From assembly GCF_002005205.3 (NCBI RefSeq), contig NZ_CP019701.2, forward strand, positions 2,652,501 to 2,716,500: a stretch of DNA of 64,000 nt. The letters run 5' to 3'. Source of the DNA: Rhizobium rhizogenes. GTDB lineage: Bacteria > Pseudomonadota > Alphaproteobacteria > Rhizobiales > Rhizobiaceae. Numbering within the stretch: the stretch's first letter is position 1; the number at the start of each line of letters is the position of its first letter. Made by a program: the position numbers and the translations under genes. Of the stretch, positions 39,388 to 48,363 are shown piece by piece. Below the pieces are notes generated by a model. It was not told the origin of the DNA, did not search any database, and saw only the letters and a list, made by a program, of their open reading frames with translations.

Positions 39388-40899
39388 TCAGTCGTTAAAT
39401 TCCATGCCCATGCGGAGGCACCAGTCCCGGAGCGGCGCAAGTTCCGGATGCGAAAACGCAGCGGTGAGGTAGCGGAACGTCCTCGGCATATGTTTCATAT
39501 AACCGGGTTTGCCGTCCCGTTCCATCAGCCTGACCCAGATACCGGCGAGCTTGCAGTTGCGCTGTGCCGACATGATGGCGAAAGCCCTGTGGAAAGCGGC
39601 TTCATCGAATGAGGGTTCACGTCTTCTGCGCTCCAGATAGTGGGAGAGCAGACGTGCCTGCAATTCGGGCGCGATGGTGACCCGTGCATCCTGCACGATG
39701 GAGGCGAGATCATAGGCGGTCGGGCCGATCATCGCGTCCTGAAAATCGATCAGGCCGACCTGCCGGATGCCGCTATTCTGCGCCTGCCAGAGAAGGTTGG
39801 GCGAATGGAAATCGCGCAGCAGAAGCCCTGTTTCGCAGCCGGCGAGCGAGTCGATCAGGCTGTCCCAGAGGGCGTAATAGTCACTCTTCTCACTATCGCT
39901 GAGCGGTTTACCGCGTTTATGGGGCAGATACCACTCCGCCAGCAGCGAGACCTCGATCTTCATTGCCTGCCGGTCAAAGGGCGGAACCTCATAGACGCTG
40001 CCATCAACCACCGGCAGCACGTCGGGTAAAGGAGCCTGGTGAAGTGCGGCGAGACAGGCCACACTTTGCAGATAGCGGTCCTCCATCGGCGTTCCGTCAG
40101 GCGCAAGCACACCATCCCGGCCGAGGTCCTCCAGAAGAAGAATGCCCTGATCGATATCCGCCGCCAGAATCTCCGGTGCACGGAAGCCGCTGTTTCGCAG
40201 ATAATTGCCGATCGCCACGAACGAGCGGGCATCCTGGGCAAGATGGGCGATCTCCGCATAGGTCTTGCCATCGGCGATGATCGCACCTCTCAAGGGCCGT
40301 CGCCAGTCCATCAGAATAAGGTCGGGACCCTCGGTTGAAATGGTCTCATAGGCGCGTGTGGAAGCGTCACCGCTCAAAAAGCGACGGACCGCATCGCCCC
40401 TGCCATTTCTTGTCAGAAATTCGCGGATGGCGAAAACACGATCGAGCCGCGCCTTCTGTTGGGCGGGAGCCTCGATCACGGCCACACGACCTTCCCCTGA
40501 ATGCGTCAGCCGCAGGGTGATCGTCTGGTCCGGCGGCAGAACTTCGCCGGCAATCTCGGGCCATTCGATCAGGCAGATGCCATCCTCCAGCATTTCGTCG
40601 ATGCCGAGTTCGTCCAGTTCCGATACGTCCGACAGCCGGTAGAGATCGAGATGGGCAACCGGAATGCGCGTGGCATAGGTCTGGACGATCGTGAAGGTGG
40701 GGCTTGGAACTTCGAGACCAGGCTCATCCGCCATTGCCCGGATGAAGGCGCGGGCGAGGGTCGACTTGCCGGCGCCGAGGTCGCCGATCAGCGCCAGGCA
40801 ATCGCCGGCCTTCAGGGCCAGCGCAAGGTCCTCGCCGAGCCTGATGGTGTCTTTTTCTCCCGCAAGGGGAATGGTGATCGGCAAGATGTCTTCGCTCAT
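39388..40899 (-). CDS. TsaE-AmgK fusion: t6A ATPase and cell-wall sugar kinase
   Basis: A 503-residue two-domain protein. Residues about 10-145 are TsaE: Walker A GDLGAGKST at 39-47, PSPTFT at 65-70 and LDLYRL; TsaE is the ATPase of the t6A37 tRNA-modification complex. Residues about 155-500 are an aminoglycoside-phosphotransferase-like kinase with LRDFHSPNL at 361-369 and IDFQD at 384-388, matching the AmgK type that phosphorylates MurNAc/GlcNAc. murU lies 16 bases downstream, completing an AmgK-MurU pair. The start overlaps the divL stop (ATGA). The fusion is continuous with no frameshift. Confidence 0.9.
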   Translation of the reverse strand: MSEDILPITIPLAGEKDTIRLGEDLALALKAGDCLALIGDLGAGKSTLARAFIRAMADEPGLEVPSPTFTIVQTYATRIPVAHLDLYRLSDVSELDELGIDEMLEDGICLIEWPEIAGEVLPPDQTITLRLTHSGEGRVAVIEAPAQQKARLDRVFAIREFLTRNGRGDAVRRFLSGDASTRAYETISTEGPDLILMDWRRPLRGAIIADGKTYAEIAHLAQDARSFVAIGNYLRNSGFRAPEILAADIDQGILLLEDLGRDGVLAPDGTPMEDRYLQSVACLAALHQAPLPDVLPVVDGSVYEVPPFDRQAMKIEVSLLAEWYLPHKRGKPLSDSEKSDYYALWDSLIDSLAGCETGLLLRDFHSPNLLWQAQNSGIRQVGLIDFQDAMIGPTAYDLASIVQDARVTIAPELQARLLSHYLERRRREPSFDEAAFHRAFAIMSAQRNCKLAGIWVRLMERDGKPGYMKHMPRTFRYLTAAFSHPELAPLRDWCLRMGMEFND

Positions 40900-43481
40900 T
40901 CTGCAGCGATGGAATGCGGGCGCGTGCCGGCGGGAATGCGGCAGGTGACGATGGTGCCGTTACCGGGCCGGCTGTCGATGCTGACGGTGCCGTGATGGAG
41001 GCTGACGAAGCTTTCGACGATGGAAAGGCCAAGCCCCGCACCGGTCCGTCGTCCGCCATTGCCGCGTGTTGCGAAGCGGTCGAAGACCGTCTTCAGCATG
41101 TCTTCCGGAATGCCCGGTCCCTTGTCCGCCACCGAGAATACGAAATCACCTTCGCTGCGCTGGCAGGAGAGCTGAACCGAAGACCCCTCCGGCGCAAAAT
41201 TGATCGCGTTGGTCAGCAGCTTGATGAGGATCTGCTTCAGGCGCTGGTGATCCGCCACCAGACTGCCGAGATGGGCCGGCGCGACGATCTCGAGCGAAAT
41301 GCCGCTCTCCTGCAGCCGGTCGGCGATCTGCACTGAAACGTCTTCAAGCAACTCGTTCAGATCATTGTCCGAATAATTGAGCTGCATGATGCCGGCATCG
41401 ACGGTCGCGAGATCCAGAATATCGTTGACGATGGTCAGAAGAACCGAGGACGAGGTGGAAATATGATCGAGATATTCCGCCTGCCGTTCCGTCAATTGGC
41501 CGATGCCGGGTGTTTTCAGGAGGTCGGTGAAGCCGATGATATTCGTCAGCGGCGAGCGCAGCTCGTAGGAAACATGCTGCACGAAATCGTTCTTCAACTC
41601 GTCGGCCTTGAGGAGCGCGTCGTTCTTTTCCTTGAGCGCCCGCTCTGCCCGCACGCTGTCGGTCATGTTGACGAAGGTCAGCATGGTCTGTGCATCCGGC
41701 AGCGGAATGATCGCATAGTCGAGCACGAGGCCGGAAAGCAGTTCCAGCGTGCCCTGCCGCGACGGCCGTTCGTCGTCGAAGCTGGTGATGAACTGGCTGA
41801 AGGAACGCCAGCCATCCGGCCTGTCGTAGGATTGCGCGCAGGCGGTTTCGATGGCGCGAATATGGGTTCCCGTTTCCGCCTGATCGGCGGTCACGCCCCA
41901 GAGCGCCCGGAATGCCGGGTTGGACAGGCGAATGCGCCCATCCGCGCCAAACACGGCGACCCCTTCCGCCAGATGGTCGATGGTCTCGCCCTGCACCTTT
42001 ACCAGCGTGTTGTAGCGCATCTGCAGGTCGACCTGTTCGGTCAGGTTTTCGAAAACCCAGGTAGCACCACCCTGCGGATGAGCCGTTGCGATTACCCGCA
42101 GCGTCTGCCCGTTCGGGAGGTGCCAGAGATCGGTCTTGGTATCGAGCGAGCGGTAGACGGAAAGCGCCGTCTCCTTCCAGTTCTTCCAGTTCAACTGCTC
42201 CGGCAATTTGCCGGCGGTGCGCAGCCTGTCCAGAAGCTCGGAATTGTCAGGCCCGGATTCGAGGAAAACCAGATCGAAGCCCCAGAGGGTCGCAAAAGCC
42301 TGATTGTAGAATTGCAGCCGCTGCCGGCCATCGAAAATGGCGACGGGGGTTGCCAGATGATCCAGCGTTTCGGCGTGGCTCTTGAGGACCCGCTTGAGTT
42401 CCTCGCTGATGGCTTCCGCCTCGGTGGCATCGATGGCGATGCCGGCCGAGCCGGCCGCCGTCTTGATGTCGACGACATCGAAAAAGGTGCGGTTGCCGGA
42501 AACCACCGTCGAAATACGGTCATGATAGGGCGATTCCGGGGTCGCCGCCGCGCGTATCTTCTGCCGGGTAACAGTGTTCAGCAGCTCGCGTTTTTCCTGA
42601 ACGGCCTGTTCGGTGCTCCGCGCATCCACCGCCTGCGCATAAGCATGGTTGACCCAGATGAGGTCGCCTTCGCCATTGCGCCGCCAGACGGGTTGCTCGA
42701 TGGAATCGAGAAGCTCCTGAAATGTCGAGACGGAGGCGATCAGGCGCTCGCGCTCCACCTGCAGTTCGGCAAGCTCTGCACGCAGATTGTTGAGGGCCAC
42801 GAAACGCGCAAAGGCATTGCCGCCGGAAACCCGGCCCTGAACCTCGATCACTTCGCCGCGCTGCGTCTCTATGGTCAGATCGAAACTCTGTGCGTGGCTG
42901 CGAAGTTTTTCGAGGGATTTTTCAAGCTGGCTCGCGGAGGACGGTTTCAGCCAGCGTCCGAAGGCAAGAAAATCATGGTCCGCCTGCGGGGCGCCGGTTT
43001 CCACGGGCAATTGTCCCAGAAACTCCGGCCGCTTGTCGGCGCCGTCCCAGATGACGATGCGCCGGCCCTTGTCGGAAATCAGCGCTTCATATTTGGCGAT
43101 CTTGTGATGGGTTTCGGCAAGCGCCTGGCGGTATTCGCTGCTTTCCGCCTCGATGTTACCCCGTTGGCGCACCAGCCAGACGACGGAAAACAGCGTTGCC
43201 GAAAGCATGCCGACGAACAGCGAATAGGTAATCGTTTCCCCGGAAGAGAACAGTCTTGCGCCGGTCTTTGCGACAAGGCCGTCCTGAGCCAGCGCAACGC
43301 TTGCCGAACCGGCAAGTATCGTACCCGACATCAGCACGGGCAGCCGTGAGAAGCCTGTCCGGACCGCGCTGATCGCCAGCCGGCAACGCGCCAGAGCCTG
43401 CGCGCTCAGTGTCACGCCAGCCTGCGTGTTTTCAACGCGTTGAACTGTCTGCTCGCGCAGATCCGAATTGTGAACCGTCAT
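40896..43481 (-). CDS. divL: DivL-like PAS pseudokinase
   Basis: An 861-residue membrane-associated histidine-kinase homologue. There is a hydrophobic segment at about 49-65, a second at 86-104, and then PAS-type domains from roughly 250 to 610. The HisKA box reads HVSYELRSPL with Tyr639 where the phosphoacceptor His should be. The HATPase is intact (LLTNAINFAP, DKGPGIPE, GAGLGLSIVES). A tyrosine here is the hallmark of DivL, which controls the CckA-ChpT-CtrA relay. Together with the alphaproteobacterial setting this supports DivL orthology. It heads the run to trxA. Confidence 0.88.
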   Translation of the reverse strand: MTVHNSDLREQTVQRVENTQAGVTLSAQALARCRLAISAVRTGFSRLPVLMSGTILAGSASVALAQDGLVAKTGARLFSSGETITYSLFVGMLSATLFSVVWLVRQRGNIEAESSEYRQALAETHHKIAKYEALISDKGRRIVIWDGADKRPEFLGQLPVETGAPQADHDFLAFGRWLKPSSASQLEKSLEKLRSHAQSFDLTIETQRGEVIEVQGRVSGGNAFARFVALNNLRAELAELQVERERLIASVSTFQELLDSIEQPVWRRNGEGDLIWVNHAYAQAVDARSTEQAVQEKRELLNTVTRQKIRAAATPESPYHDRISTVVSGNRTFFDVVDIKTAAGSAGIAIDATEAEAISEELKRVLKSHAETLDHLATPVAIFDGRQRLQFYNQAFATLWGFDLVFLESGPDNSELLDRLRTAGKLPEQLNWKNWKETALSVYRSLDTKTDLWHLPNGQTLRVIATAHPQGGATWVFENLTEQVDLQMRYNTLVKVQGETIDHLAEGVAVFGADGRIRLSNPAFRALWGVTADQAETGTHIRAIETACAQSYDRPDGWRSFSQFITSFDDERPSRQGTLELLSGLVLDYAIIPLPDAQTMLTFVNMTDSVRAERALKEKNDALLKADELKNDFVQHVSYELRSPLTNIIGFTDLLKTPGIGQLTERQAEYLDHISTSSSVLLTIVNDILDLATVDAGIMQLNYSDNDLNELLEDVSVQIADRLQESGISLEIVAPAHLGSLVADHQRLKQILIKLLTNAINFAPEGSSVQLSCQRSEGDFVFSVADKGPGIPEDMLKTVFDRFATRGNGGRRTGAGLGLSIVESFVSLHHGTVSIDSRPGNGTIVTCRIPAGTRPHSIAAE

Positions 43482-43613
43482 CCCCGGTCTGTCTCCGTCC
43501 TATGTGCCGCATCTTCGACAAGACATCCCATTTCGTCCCCGCCGCCCTTTGGCGTGTCCGAATCAAGTCCGATGACAATACCGCCTTCATAAATCTGCGG
43601 AAAGGGAGGGCGC

Positions 43614-43653
43614 AAAAAAGATACCGCGCACTTTGTCAAGTGCGCGGCATCTA
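43614..43653 (-). terminator. Rho-independent terminator of ahcY
   Basis: CCGCGCACTT at 43624-43633 pairs perfectly with 43638-43647 around a TGTC loop. The stem extends further through AGAT/ATCT with one mismatch. On the minus strand T6 follows directly, so it ends the ahcY transcript before divL. Confidence 0.9.
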
Positions 43654-43689
43654 GATGTTGTGTAATTTCAGTGGATATTAACTATGATA

Positions 43690-45090
43690 TTAATATCTGT
43701 AGTGTTCAGCCTTGAACGGGCCTTCCTTGGAGATGCCGATATAATCTGCCTGCAGATCGGAAAGTTCTGTTAGCCGCACACCGAGCTTCTCGAGATGAAG
43801 GCGCGCAACCTTCTCGTCGAGATGCTTCGGCAGCACGTAAACTTCGTTCTTGTATTCGCCCTGCTTGGTGAAGAGCTCGATCTGGCCAAGCACCTGGTTG
43901 GTGAAGGACGCAGACATGACGAAGGACGGGTGGCCGGTGGCATTGCCGAGGTTCAGCAGGCGGCCTTCGGACAGAAGGATGATGCGGTTGCCCTTCGGGA
44001 ATTCGATCATGTCGACCTGCGGCTTGATGTTCGTCCACTTCAGGTTACGCAGCGAGGCGACCTGAATCTCGTTGTCGAAATGGCCGATATTGCCGACGAT
44101 GGCCATGTCCTTCATCTCGCGCATATGCTCGATGCGGATGACGTCCTTGTTGCCTGTCGTGGTGATGAAGATATCGGCGGAAGAGACCACATCTTCCAGA
44201 CGAACGACTTCGAAACCGTCCATGGCGGCCTGAAGCGCGCAGATCGGGTCGATTTCGGTGACTTTCACGCGGGCGCCGGCGCCCTGCAGCGAAGCGGCAG
44301 AACCCTTGCCCACATCGCCGTAACCGCAGACCACTGCAACCTTGCCGGCCATCATCACGTCGGTTGCGCGGCGAATGCCGTCGACGAGCGATTCCTTGCA
44401 GCCGTATTTGTTGTCGAACTTCGACTTGGTGACGCTGTCATTGACGTTGATCGCCGGGAAGGGCAGCAGACCCTTCTTGCTGAGATCGTAAAGACGGTGA
44501 ACGCCGGTCGTCGTTTCTTCCGTGACACCCTTCAGTGCGTCGCGCTGCTTGGTGAACCAGCCGGGAGAAGCCTTCAGGCGCTTGTTGATCTGCGCGAAGA
44601 GGATTTCTTCTTCTTCGGAGCCGGGGTTGGACAGAACGTCCTCGCCGGCTTCGGCGCGTGCGCCGAGCAGGATATACATGGTGGCGTCGCCGCCATCGTC
44701 GAGGATCATGTTGGACAGACCGCCATCGGTCCACTGGAAGATCCTGTCGGTATATTCCCAATATTCCGTCAGGGTTTCACCCTTGACGGCGAAGACCGGA
44801 ATGCCGGCTGCCGCAATGGCCGCTGCCGCATGGTCCTGGGTCGAAAAGATGTTGCAGGAGGCCCAGCGGATGTCCGCGCCCAGTTCCTTCAGCGTCTCGA
44901 TCAGAACGCCGGTCTGGATCGTCATGTGAAGAGAACCGGTGATGCGTGCGCCCTTCAGCGGCTTGCTTTCGCCAAATTCCTTGCGGCAGGACATCAGGCC
45001 CGGCATTTCGGTTTCGGCGATGTCCAGCTCCTTGCGGCCGAATGCGGCAAGGTTGATATCGGCGACGATGTAGTCCTTCTCAAGGCTCAT
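43690..45090 (-). CDS. ahcY: S-adenosyl-L-homocysteine hydrolase
   Basis: NAD-dependent enzyme splitting SAH into adenosine and homocysteine, relieving product inhibition of methyltransferases. The 466 residues include the substrate segments [10 protein letters not shown] and [14 protein letters not shown], the NAD-binding [10 protein letters not shown] and the conserved C-terminal [11 protein letters not shown](...)FKAEHYRY. It has the family's longer form with the mid-protein insertion seen in proteobacteria. Upstream is a palindromic element (45182-45209) suggesting dedicated control, and downstream a strong terminator. Confidence 0.97.
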   Translation of the reverse strand: MSLEKDYIVADINLAAFGRKELDIAETEMPGLMSCRKEFGESKPLKGARITGSLHMTIQTGVLIETLKELGADIRWASCNIFSTQDHAAAAIAAAGIPVFAVKGETLTEYWEYTDRIFQWTDGGLSNMILDDGGDATMYILLGARAEAGEDVLSNPGSEEEEILFAQINKRLKASPGWFTKQRDALKGVTEETTTGVHRLYDLSKKGLLPFPAINVNDSVTKSKFDNKYGCKESLVDGIRRATDVMMAGKVAVVCGYGDVGKGSAASLQGAGARVKVTEIDPICALQAAMDGFEVVRLEDVVSSADIFITTTGNKDVIRIEHMREMKDMAIVGNIGHFDNEIQVASLRNLKWTNIKPQVDMIEFPKGNRIILLSEGRLLNLGNATGHPSFVMSASFTNQVLGQIELFTKQGEYKNEVYVLPKHLDEKVARLHLEKLGVRLTELSDLQADYIGISKEGPFKAEHYRY

Positions 45091-45181
45091 GAAGTTCTCC
45101 AGATCAGAAACGCCACGCCTTGCGGCCCGGCTTTTAAACGTAGCAGCGGTTTAGCAGGCCACGAACGATCTGGCAATGATG

Positions 45182-45209
45182 ATATAAAGAAGTCTTTATG
45201 TCTTTATAT
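45182..45209. promoter_or_regulatory. Palindromic element upstream of ahcY
   Basis: ATATAAAGA at 45182-45190 is the complement of TCTTTATAT at 45201-45209. Nested inside, ATAAAGA (45184-45190) and TCTTTAT (45193-45199) form a second palindrome two bases apart, so three TCTTTAT-type half-sites are stacked. The position, 92-119 bases before ahcY and just after ptsH, suggests an operator. Similar ATAAAGA/TCTTTAT motifs have been proposed for SAH-responsive ArsR-family regulators (SahR); I recall this without checking. Confidence 0.6.
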
Positions 45210-45218
45210 GGTGCTGGC

Positions 45219-45494
45219 TCAGGCTTCTTCACCAAAGCGGTCGGCGACCAGCGCCTCCAGTGCGGCCAGTGCCTCTGCGGCCTGGTTGCCGCTCGCCTCG
45301 ACATAGACGCTGCAGCCGGGGCTGGCGGCCAGCATCATCAGGCCCATGATGGAAGTGCCGCCAACGGTCATGCCGTCCTTGGAAACCGTGATCGTCGCAT
45401 CGAAGCCCTCGACCATCTGCACGAATTTCGCGGATGCCCGGGCGTGGAGACCGCGCTTGTTGATGATCGGCAATTCCCGGGAAAGAGGCGACAT
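45219..45494 (-). CDS. ptsH: HPr phosphocarrier protein
   Basis: A 91-residue phosphocarrier of the nitrogen-type PTS present in rhizobia. The active-site motif RGLHARASAKF puts the phosphoacceptor at His17, and the regulatory serine is Ser48 in GTSIMGLMML, the target of HPr kinase. No sugar transporter EIIB or EIIC genes lie nearby, so the role is regulatory. It follows the EIIA gene by 11 bases. Confidence 0.95.
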   Translation of the reverse strand: MSPLSRELPIINKRGLHARASAKFVQMVEGFDATITVSKDGMTVGGTSIMGLMMLAASPGCSVYVEASGNQAAEALAALEALVADRFGEEA

Positions 45495-45505
45495 GGGCTG
45501 ACTTC

Positions 45506-45907
45506 TTATTTGCCGCTCAAAACGCGGCTGGCGACGTTGATATATTTGCGGCCGGCATCGGACGCATCCTGAAGGGCCTTGTCCATGTTGTCCTCGCTGC
45601 GAACGCCGGCGAGCTTGATCAGCATGGGAAGATTGACCCCGGCGATGACTTCGACATTGCCGTTGTTCATGACGGAGATTGCGAGATTGGAGGGTGTGCC
45701 GCCGAACATGTCCGTCAGGATGATGACGCCATTGCCGTCATTGGCGCGTGCAACGGCGTCAATGATATCCTGCCGGCGCTGATCCATGTCGTCTTCGGGA
45801 CCGATACAGACCGTCTCGATCAATTTCTGGGGACCGACGACATGCTCCAACGCATGGCGAAACTCCTCAGCCAGCTTGCCATGGGTGACAAGCACTAGTC
45901 CGATCAT
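45506..45907 (-). CDS. manX: PTS mannose-family EIIA component
   Basis: A 133-residue EIIA(Man)-type domain. VLVTHGKLAEE carries the phosphoacceptor His9, and TDMFGGTPSNLA is the family signature. There is no fused EIIB and no membrane component in the window. In related rhizobia this protein is the end of a short regulatory phosphorelay EI-Ntr, HPr, EIIA. It is separated from hprK by 125 bases with no obvious terminator. Confidence 0.92.
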   Translation of the reverse strand: MIGLVLVTHGKLAEEFRHALEHVVGPQKLIETVCIGPEDDMDQRRQDIIDAVARANDGNGVIILTDMFGGTPSNLAISVMNNGNVEVIAGVNLPMLIKLAGVRSEDNMDKALQDASDAGRKYINVASRVLSGK

Positions 45908-46032
45908 GAAATGCTCCCTTGCACACGCACTCTCATTGCCGACTATCGCAACGCGGCAATCCTGTCCATCGGTGGGATTTCATCTTGATGAGGAAAATGC
46001 GAATCGCAAGCCTAAAATCGCCCGAATCACGG

Positions 46033-46497
46033 TCACTTCACATTCGTTTTAAAAAGATTCTGAGCAAGTGCAGCAAATTTTCCATAAGGCGTAAGACTGG
46101 AAAGTGGAATGCGCAGGAGCGGAAGATGCCCGCCGCAGGGCAGCAAAAACACGTCGTCATCTTCGGGAAGTCTTGGATTTGCCCCTGAAAGAACTGTCGT
46201 GACGGCGAAATGTAGTGGTGCGCTCGCAACGCTGTTGAGCGAAACAATACCGCTGCCGCGCAATTCCAGCAGACCGGCAATCGCTTGCGGCCGCTCGGCA
46301 ATGATGTTTTCGCCGTCGCGATACACGAAAATCTGATCGTCCGCGATCAGCGCCGCAGGCAATCCGCATCGTCCAGCCTCCGTCAGAAAGCTGAAGGCAA
46401 GCTCGCTTTTACCGCTTCCGGAAGGCCCGGTGAAGAGAATGCCGGTGTTGTCGACGACGATTGCGGTGGCGTGCAGGTTGAAGCGTTCAGCGTTCAT
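46033..46497 (-). CDS. hprK: HPr kinase/phosphorylase, short alphaproteobacterial form
   Basis: Only 154 residues long, against about 310 in Firmicutes: the N-terminal domain is missing and the kinase domain stands alone. The P-loop GPSGSGKS is at residues 24-31, with LIADDQIFV near 49-57 and LELRGSGIV near 77-85, the HprK signature. It phosphorylates the serine of HPr and can reverse the reaction. The 5' end overlaps chvG by 11 bases, tying PTS regulation to the ChvG/ChvI pair. Confidence 0.93.
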   Translation of the reverse strand: MNAERFNLHATAIVVDNTGILFTGPSGSGKSELAFSFLTEAGRCGLPAALIADDQIFVYRDGENIIAERPQAIAGLLELRGSGIVSLNSVASAPLHFAVTTVLSGANPRLPEDDDVFLLPCGGHLPLLRIPLSSLTPYGKFAALAQNLFKTNVK

Positions 46498-48277
46498 GGG
46501 TTTCGGCCGCCGGCAGCGACAGGGTGAAGCGCGCGCCTGATATCACGCCATATTTGTCGACGACATTTTCCGCCCTCAGGCTGCCGCCATGGGCTTCGGC
46601 GATCTGGCGGCTGATGGAAAGACCAAGGCCCGAATTCTGGCCGAAGCCTTCGCTTGCCGGGCGGTCGGTGTAAAACCGTTCGAAAATACGGTCGATATCT
46701 TCCGCCTGAATGCCAGGTCCGTTGTCTTCCACCTGCACGAGGCAGCGGTCCTTGTGGCGCGACAGCCGCACGGTGATGCGGCCGCTTTCCTCCGATACGA
46801 AAGAGCGGGCATTCTCGATCAGATTGGTGACAATCTGGCTGAGGCGAAGATCGTGGCCATTCACCACGAAGGAGGTTTTGCTCCCCGCCTTGCGGTCCAC
46901 AGTATAATCGATCGTCACGCTCTTTTTCTTGGTGCCAATCTGGCGGGATATATCGACCAGACCCTTCATCAGCACATCAAGATCAACAGGCGAGGCATCT
47001 GCGCGCGCCAGTTCCGCATCGAGCCGCGACGCGTCCGAAATATCGCTGATCAGGCGGTCGAGGCGGCGAACATCGTGGAAGATGATCTCGGTCAGCCGCT
47101 GTTTCGACTCGTCAGTCTTGGCGCGCGGCAGGGTTTCCACGGCGCTGCGCAGCGAGGTCAGGGGGTTCTTGAGTTCGTGGCTGACATCGGCGGCGAAGCT
47201 TTCGATGGCATCGATACGGTCGTAAAGCGCCGTTGTCATCTCGCGCAAGGCAATCGAAAGATTGCCGATTTCATCCTGACGCGCCGAGAAATCCGGTATC
47301 TCCTCGCGGGTTCTCGCGCCGCGGCGCACGCGAATAGCGGCGGCGGACAGCCGCCGCAGCGGCGTGGCGATGGTCGAGGACAAAAGCAGCGACAGCACGA
47401 TATTGACAAGGGTGGCGATGCCGAACACGCGCATGATGGCAAGGCGTTCCGCATGCACGATCTTGTCGATATCGCCGGCCTGCGTGGAGAGCAGCAGAAC
47501 ACCCAGCACGGCCCGGAAGCGCTGTACCGGCACGGCGACCGAAACAATCAGCTCGCCTTTTTCGGTCACGCGCACGACCGCGCCGCGCACGCCGGTCAGC
47601 GCATTCATCACTTCCGGATAGATCGAGCCGTCGCCGCCCGGCGCTTCCTTGTATTGCGGCAGGCTGCTCGGCTGCAGCATGCGGTTGAACATGCTGGTGA
47701 ACCAGTCGCCCCAGGTCTGGGTTTCCGGCGTTACCGGCGGCAGATCGAAGCGCAGAACCTGCCCGCGCGAATAAAGATGCCGTGAGTCGAGCAGCAGATT
47801 GGCATCGGCATCGAACAGCCGCGCGCGGGTGCGCGTCGGCGAAATCAGCCGCCGCAGAACCGGGGCTACCCGTTCCGGATTGATCGGGAAACTCAAATCC
47901 TCATCATTGGGGGCAGGGGTAATGCTCTGCCCAGCCTGCAATTCGAGGAGTTTTTCCGGATTGATGGTGATCGAATTGGTGTCAACCGAAGCGGAGGCGG
48001 AAATCGCGCCGGCGATGATTTCACCCTGCGTCAGGAGGCTTTCCACCCGCGCATCGATCAGCCCTTCGCGGAACTGGTTGAGATAGAGAATACCGCCGAC
48101 CAGAACGACCGTCGCGGCGACATTGAAGAAAAGAATGCGGCGTGTGAGGCTGGAAAACACCGCATTGCCGAAAATGCGCCGGATGATCGTCAGCGGATGG
48201 ATACGATGGCGGCGTTCGCTGCCGCGTTCTTCGGCATCGTCACTATCCGAGACGGTTTCCGGCGTTTTCTTCAACAC
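46487..48277 (-). CDS. chvG: ChvG (ExoS) sensor histidine kinase
   Basis: A 596-residue inner-membrane kinase that activates ChvI on host-associated acid conditions in Agrobacterium and controls exopolysaccharide as ExoS in Sinorhizobium. Transmembrane segments at about 47-66 and 282-304 flank a large periplasmic sensor. A HAMP-like linker follows, then HisKA with the phosphoacceptor His367 (ADVSHELKNPL) and HATPase motifs NLIENA at 485-490, DNGPGI at 518-523 and GLGLSI at 550-555. It follows chvI by 155 bases containing an inverted repeat. Confidence 0.96.
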   Translation of the reverse strand: MLKKTPETVSDSDDAEERGSERRHRIHPLTIIRRIFGNAVFSSLTRRILFFNVAATVVLVGGILYLNQFREGLIDARVESLLTQGEIIAGAISASASVDTNSITINPEKLLELQAGQSITPAPNDEDLSFPINPERVAPVLRRLISPTRTRARLFDADANLLLDSRHLYSRGQVLRFDLPPVTPETQTWGDWFTSMFNRMLQPSSLPQYKEAPGGDGSIYPEVMNALTGVRGAVVRVTEKGELIVSVAVPVQRFRAVLGVLLLSTQAGDIDKIVHAERLAIMRVFGIATLVNIVLSLLLSSTIATPLRRLSAAAIRVRRGARTREEIPDFSARQDEIGNLSIALREMTTALYDRIDAIESFAADVSHELKNPLTSLRSAVETLPRAKTDESKQRLTEIIFHDVRRLDRLISDISDASRLDAELARADASPVDLDVLMKGLVDISRQIGTKKKSVTIDYTVDRKAGSKTSFVVNGHDLRLSQIVTNLIENARSFVSEESGRITVRLSRHKDRCLVQVEDNGPGIQAEDIDRIFERFYTDRPASEGFGQNSGLGLSISRQIAEAHGGSLRAENVVDKYGVISGARFTLSLPAAETHER

Positions 48278-48291
48278 GTATTCAAGTCCTC

Positions 48292-48311
48292 ACCACCGCT
48301 CTTCGGGTGGT
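48292..48311 (-). repeat. Small hairpin in the chvI-chvG gap
   Basis: ACCACC at 48292-48297 pairs with GGTGGT at 48306-48311 across an eight-base loop, just before the chvG start. On the RNA it would sit close to the chvG ribosome binding site and might affect translation. Confidence 0.4.
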
Positions 48312-48319
48312 CTCTTCCT

Positions 48320-48363
48320 CTGACACATAGCGCGAGAAACGGACGCCACGCTATATGTGTCAG
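48320..48363 (-). repeat. Long imperfect inverted repeat in the chvI-chvG gap
   Basis: CTGACACATAGCG at 48320-48332 is the complement of 48349-48363 except for a two-base AT insertion. The gap is otherwise non-coding. No T-run follows on the chvI-chvG strand, so it is not a standard terminator; an RNA processing site, attenuator or protein-binding palindrome are all possible. Confidence 0.55.

Noticed and set aside
41463..43349. A 628-codon plus-strand frame opposite divL
   Set aside because: Shadow of the kinase gene, no domain or ribosome binding site.
45091..45218. SAH riboswitch before ahcY
   Set aside because: I could not find the paired elements of a known SAH or SAM riboswitch; the nested palindrome is better explained as a protein-binding site.
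43795..45306. A 503-codon plus-strand frame opposite ahcY and ptsH
   Set aside because: It runs across two real genes and their regulatory gap, which a real gene would not do; no motif.
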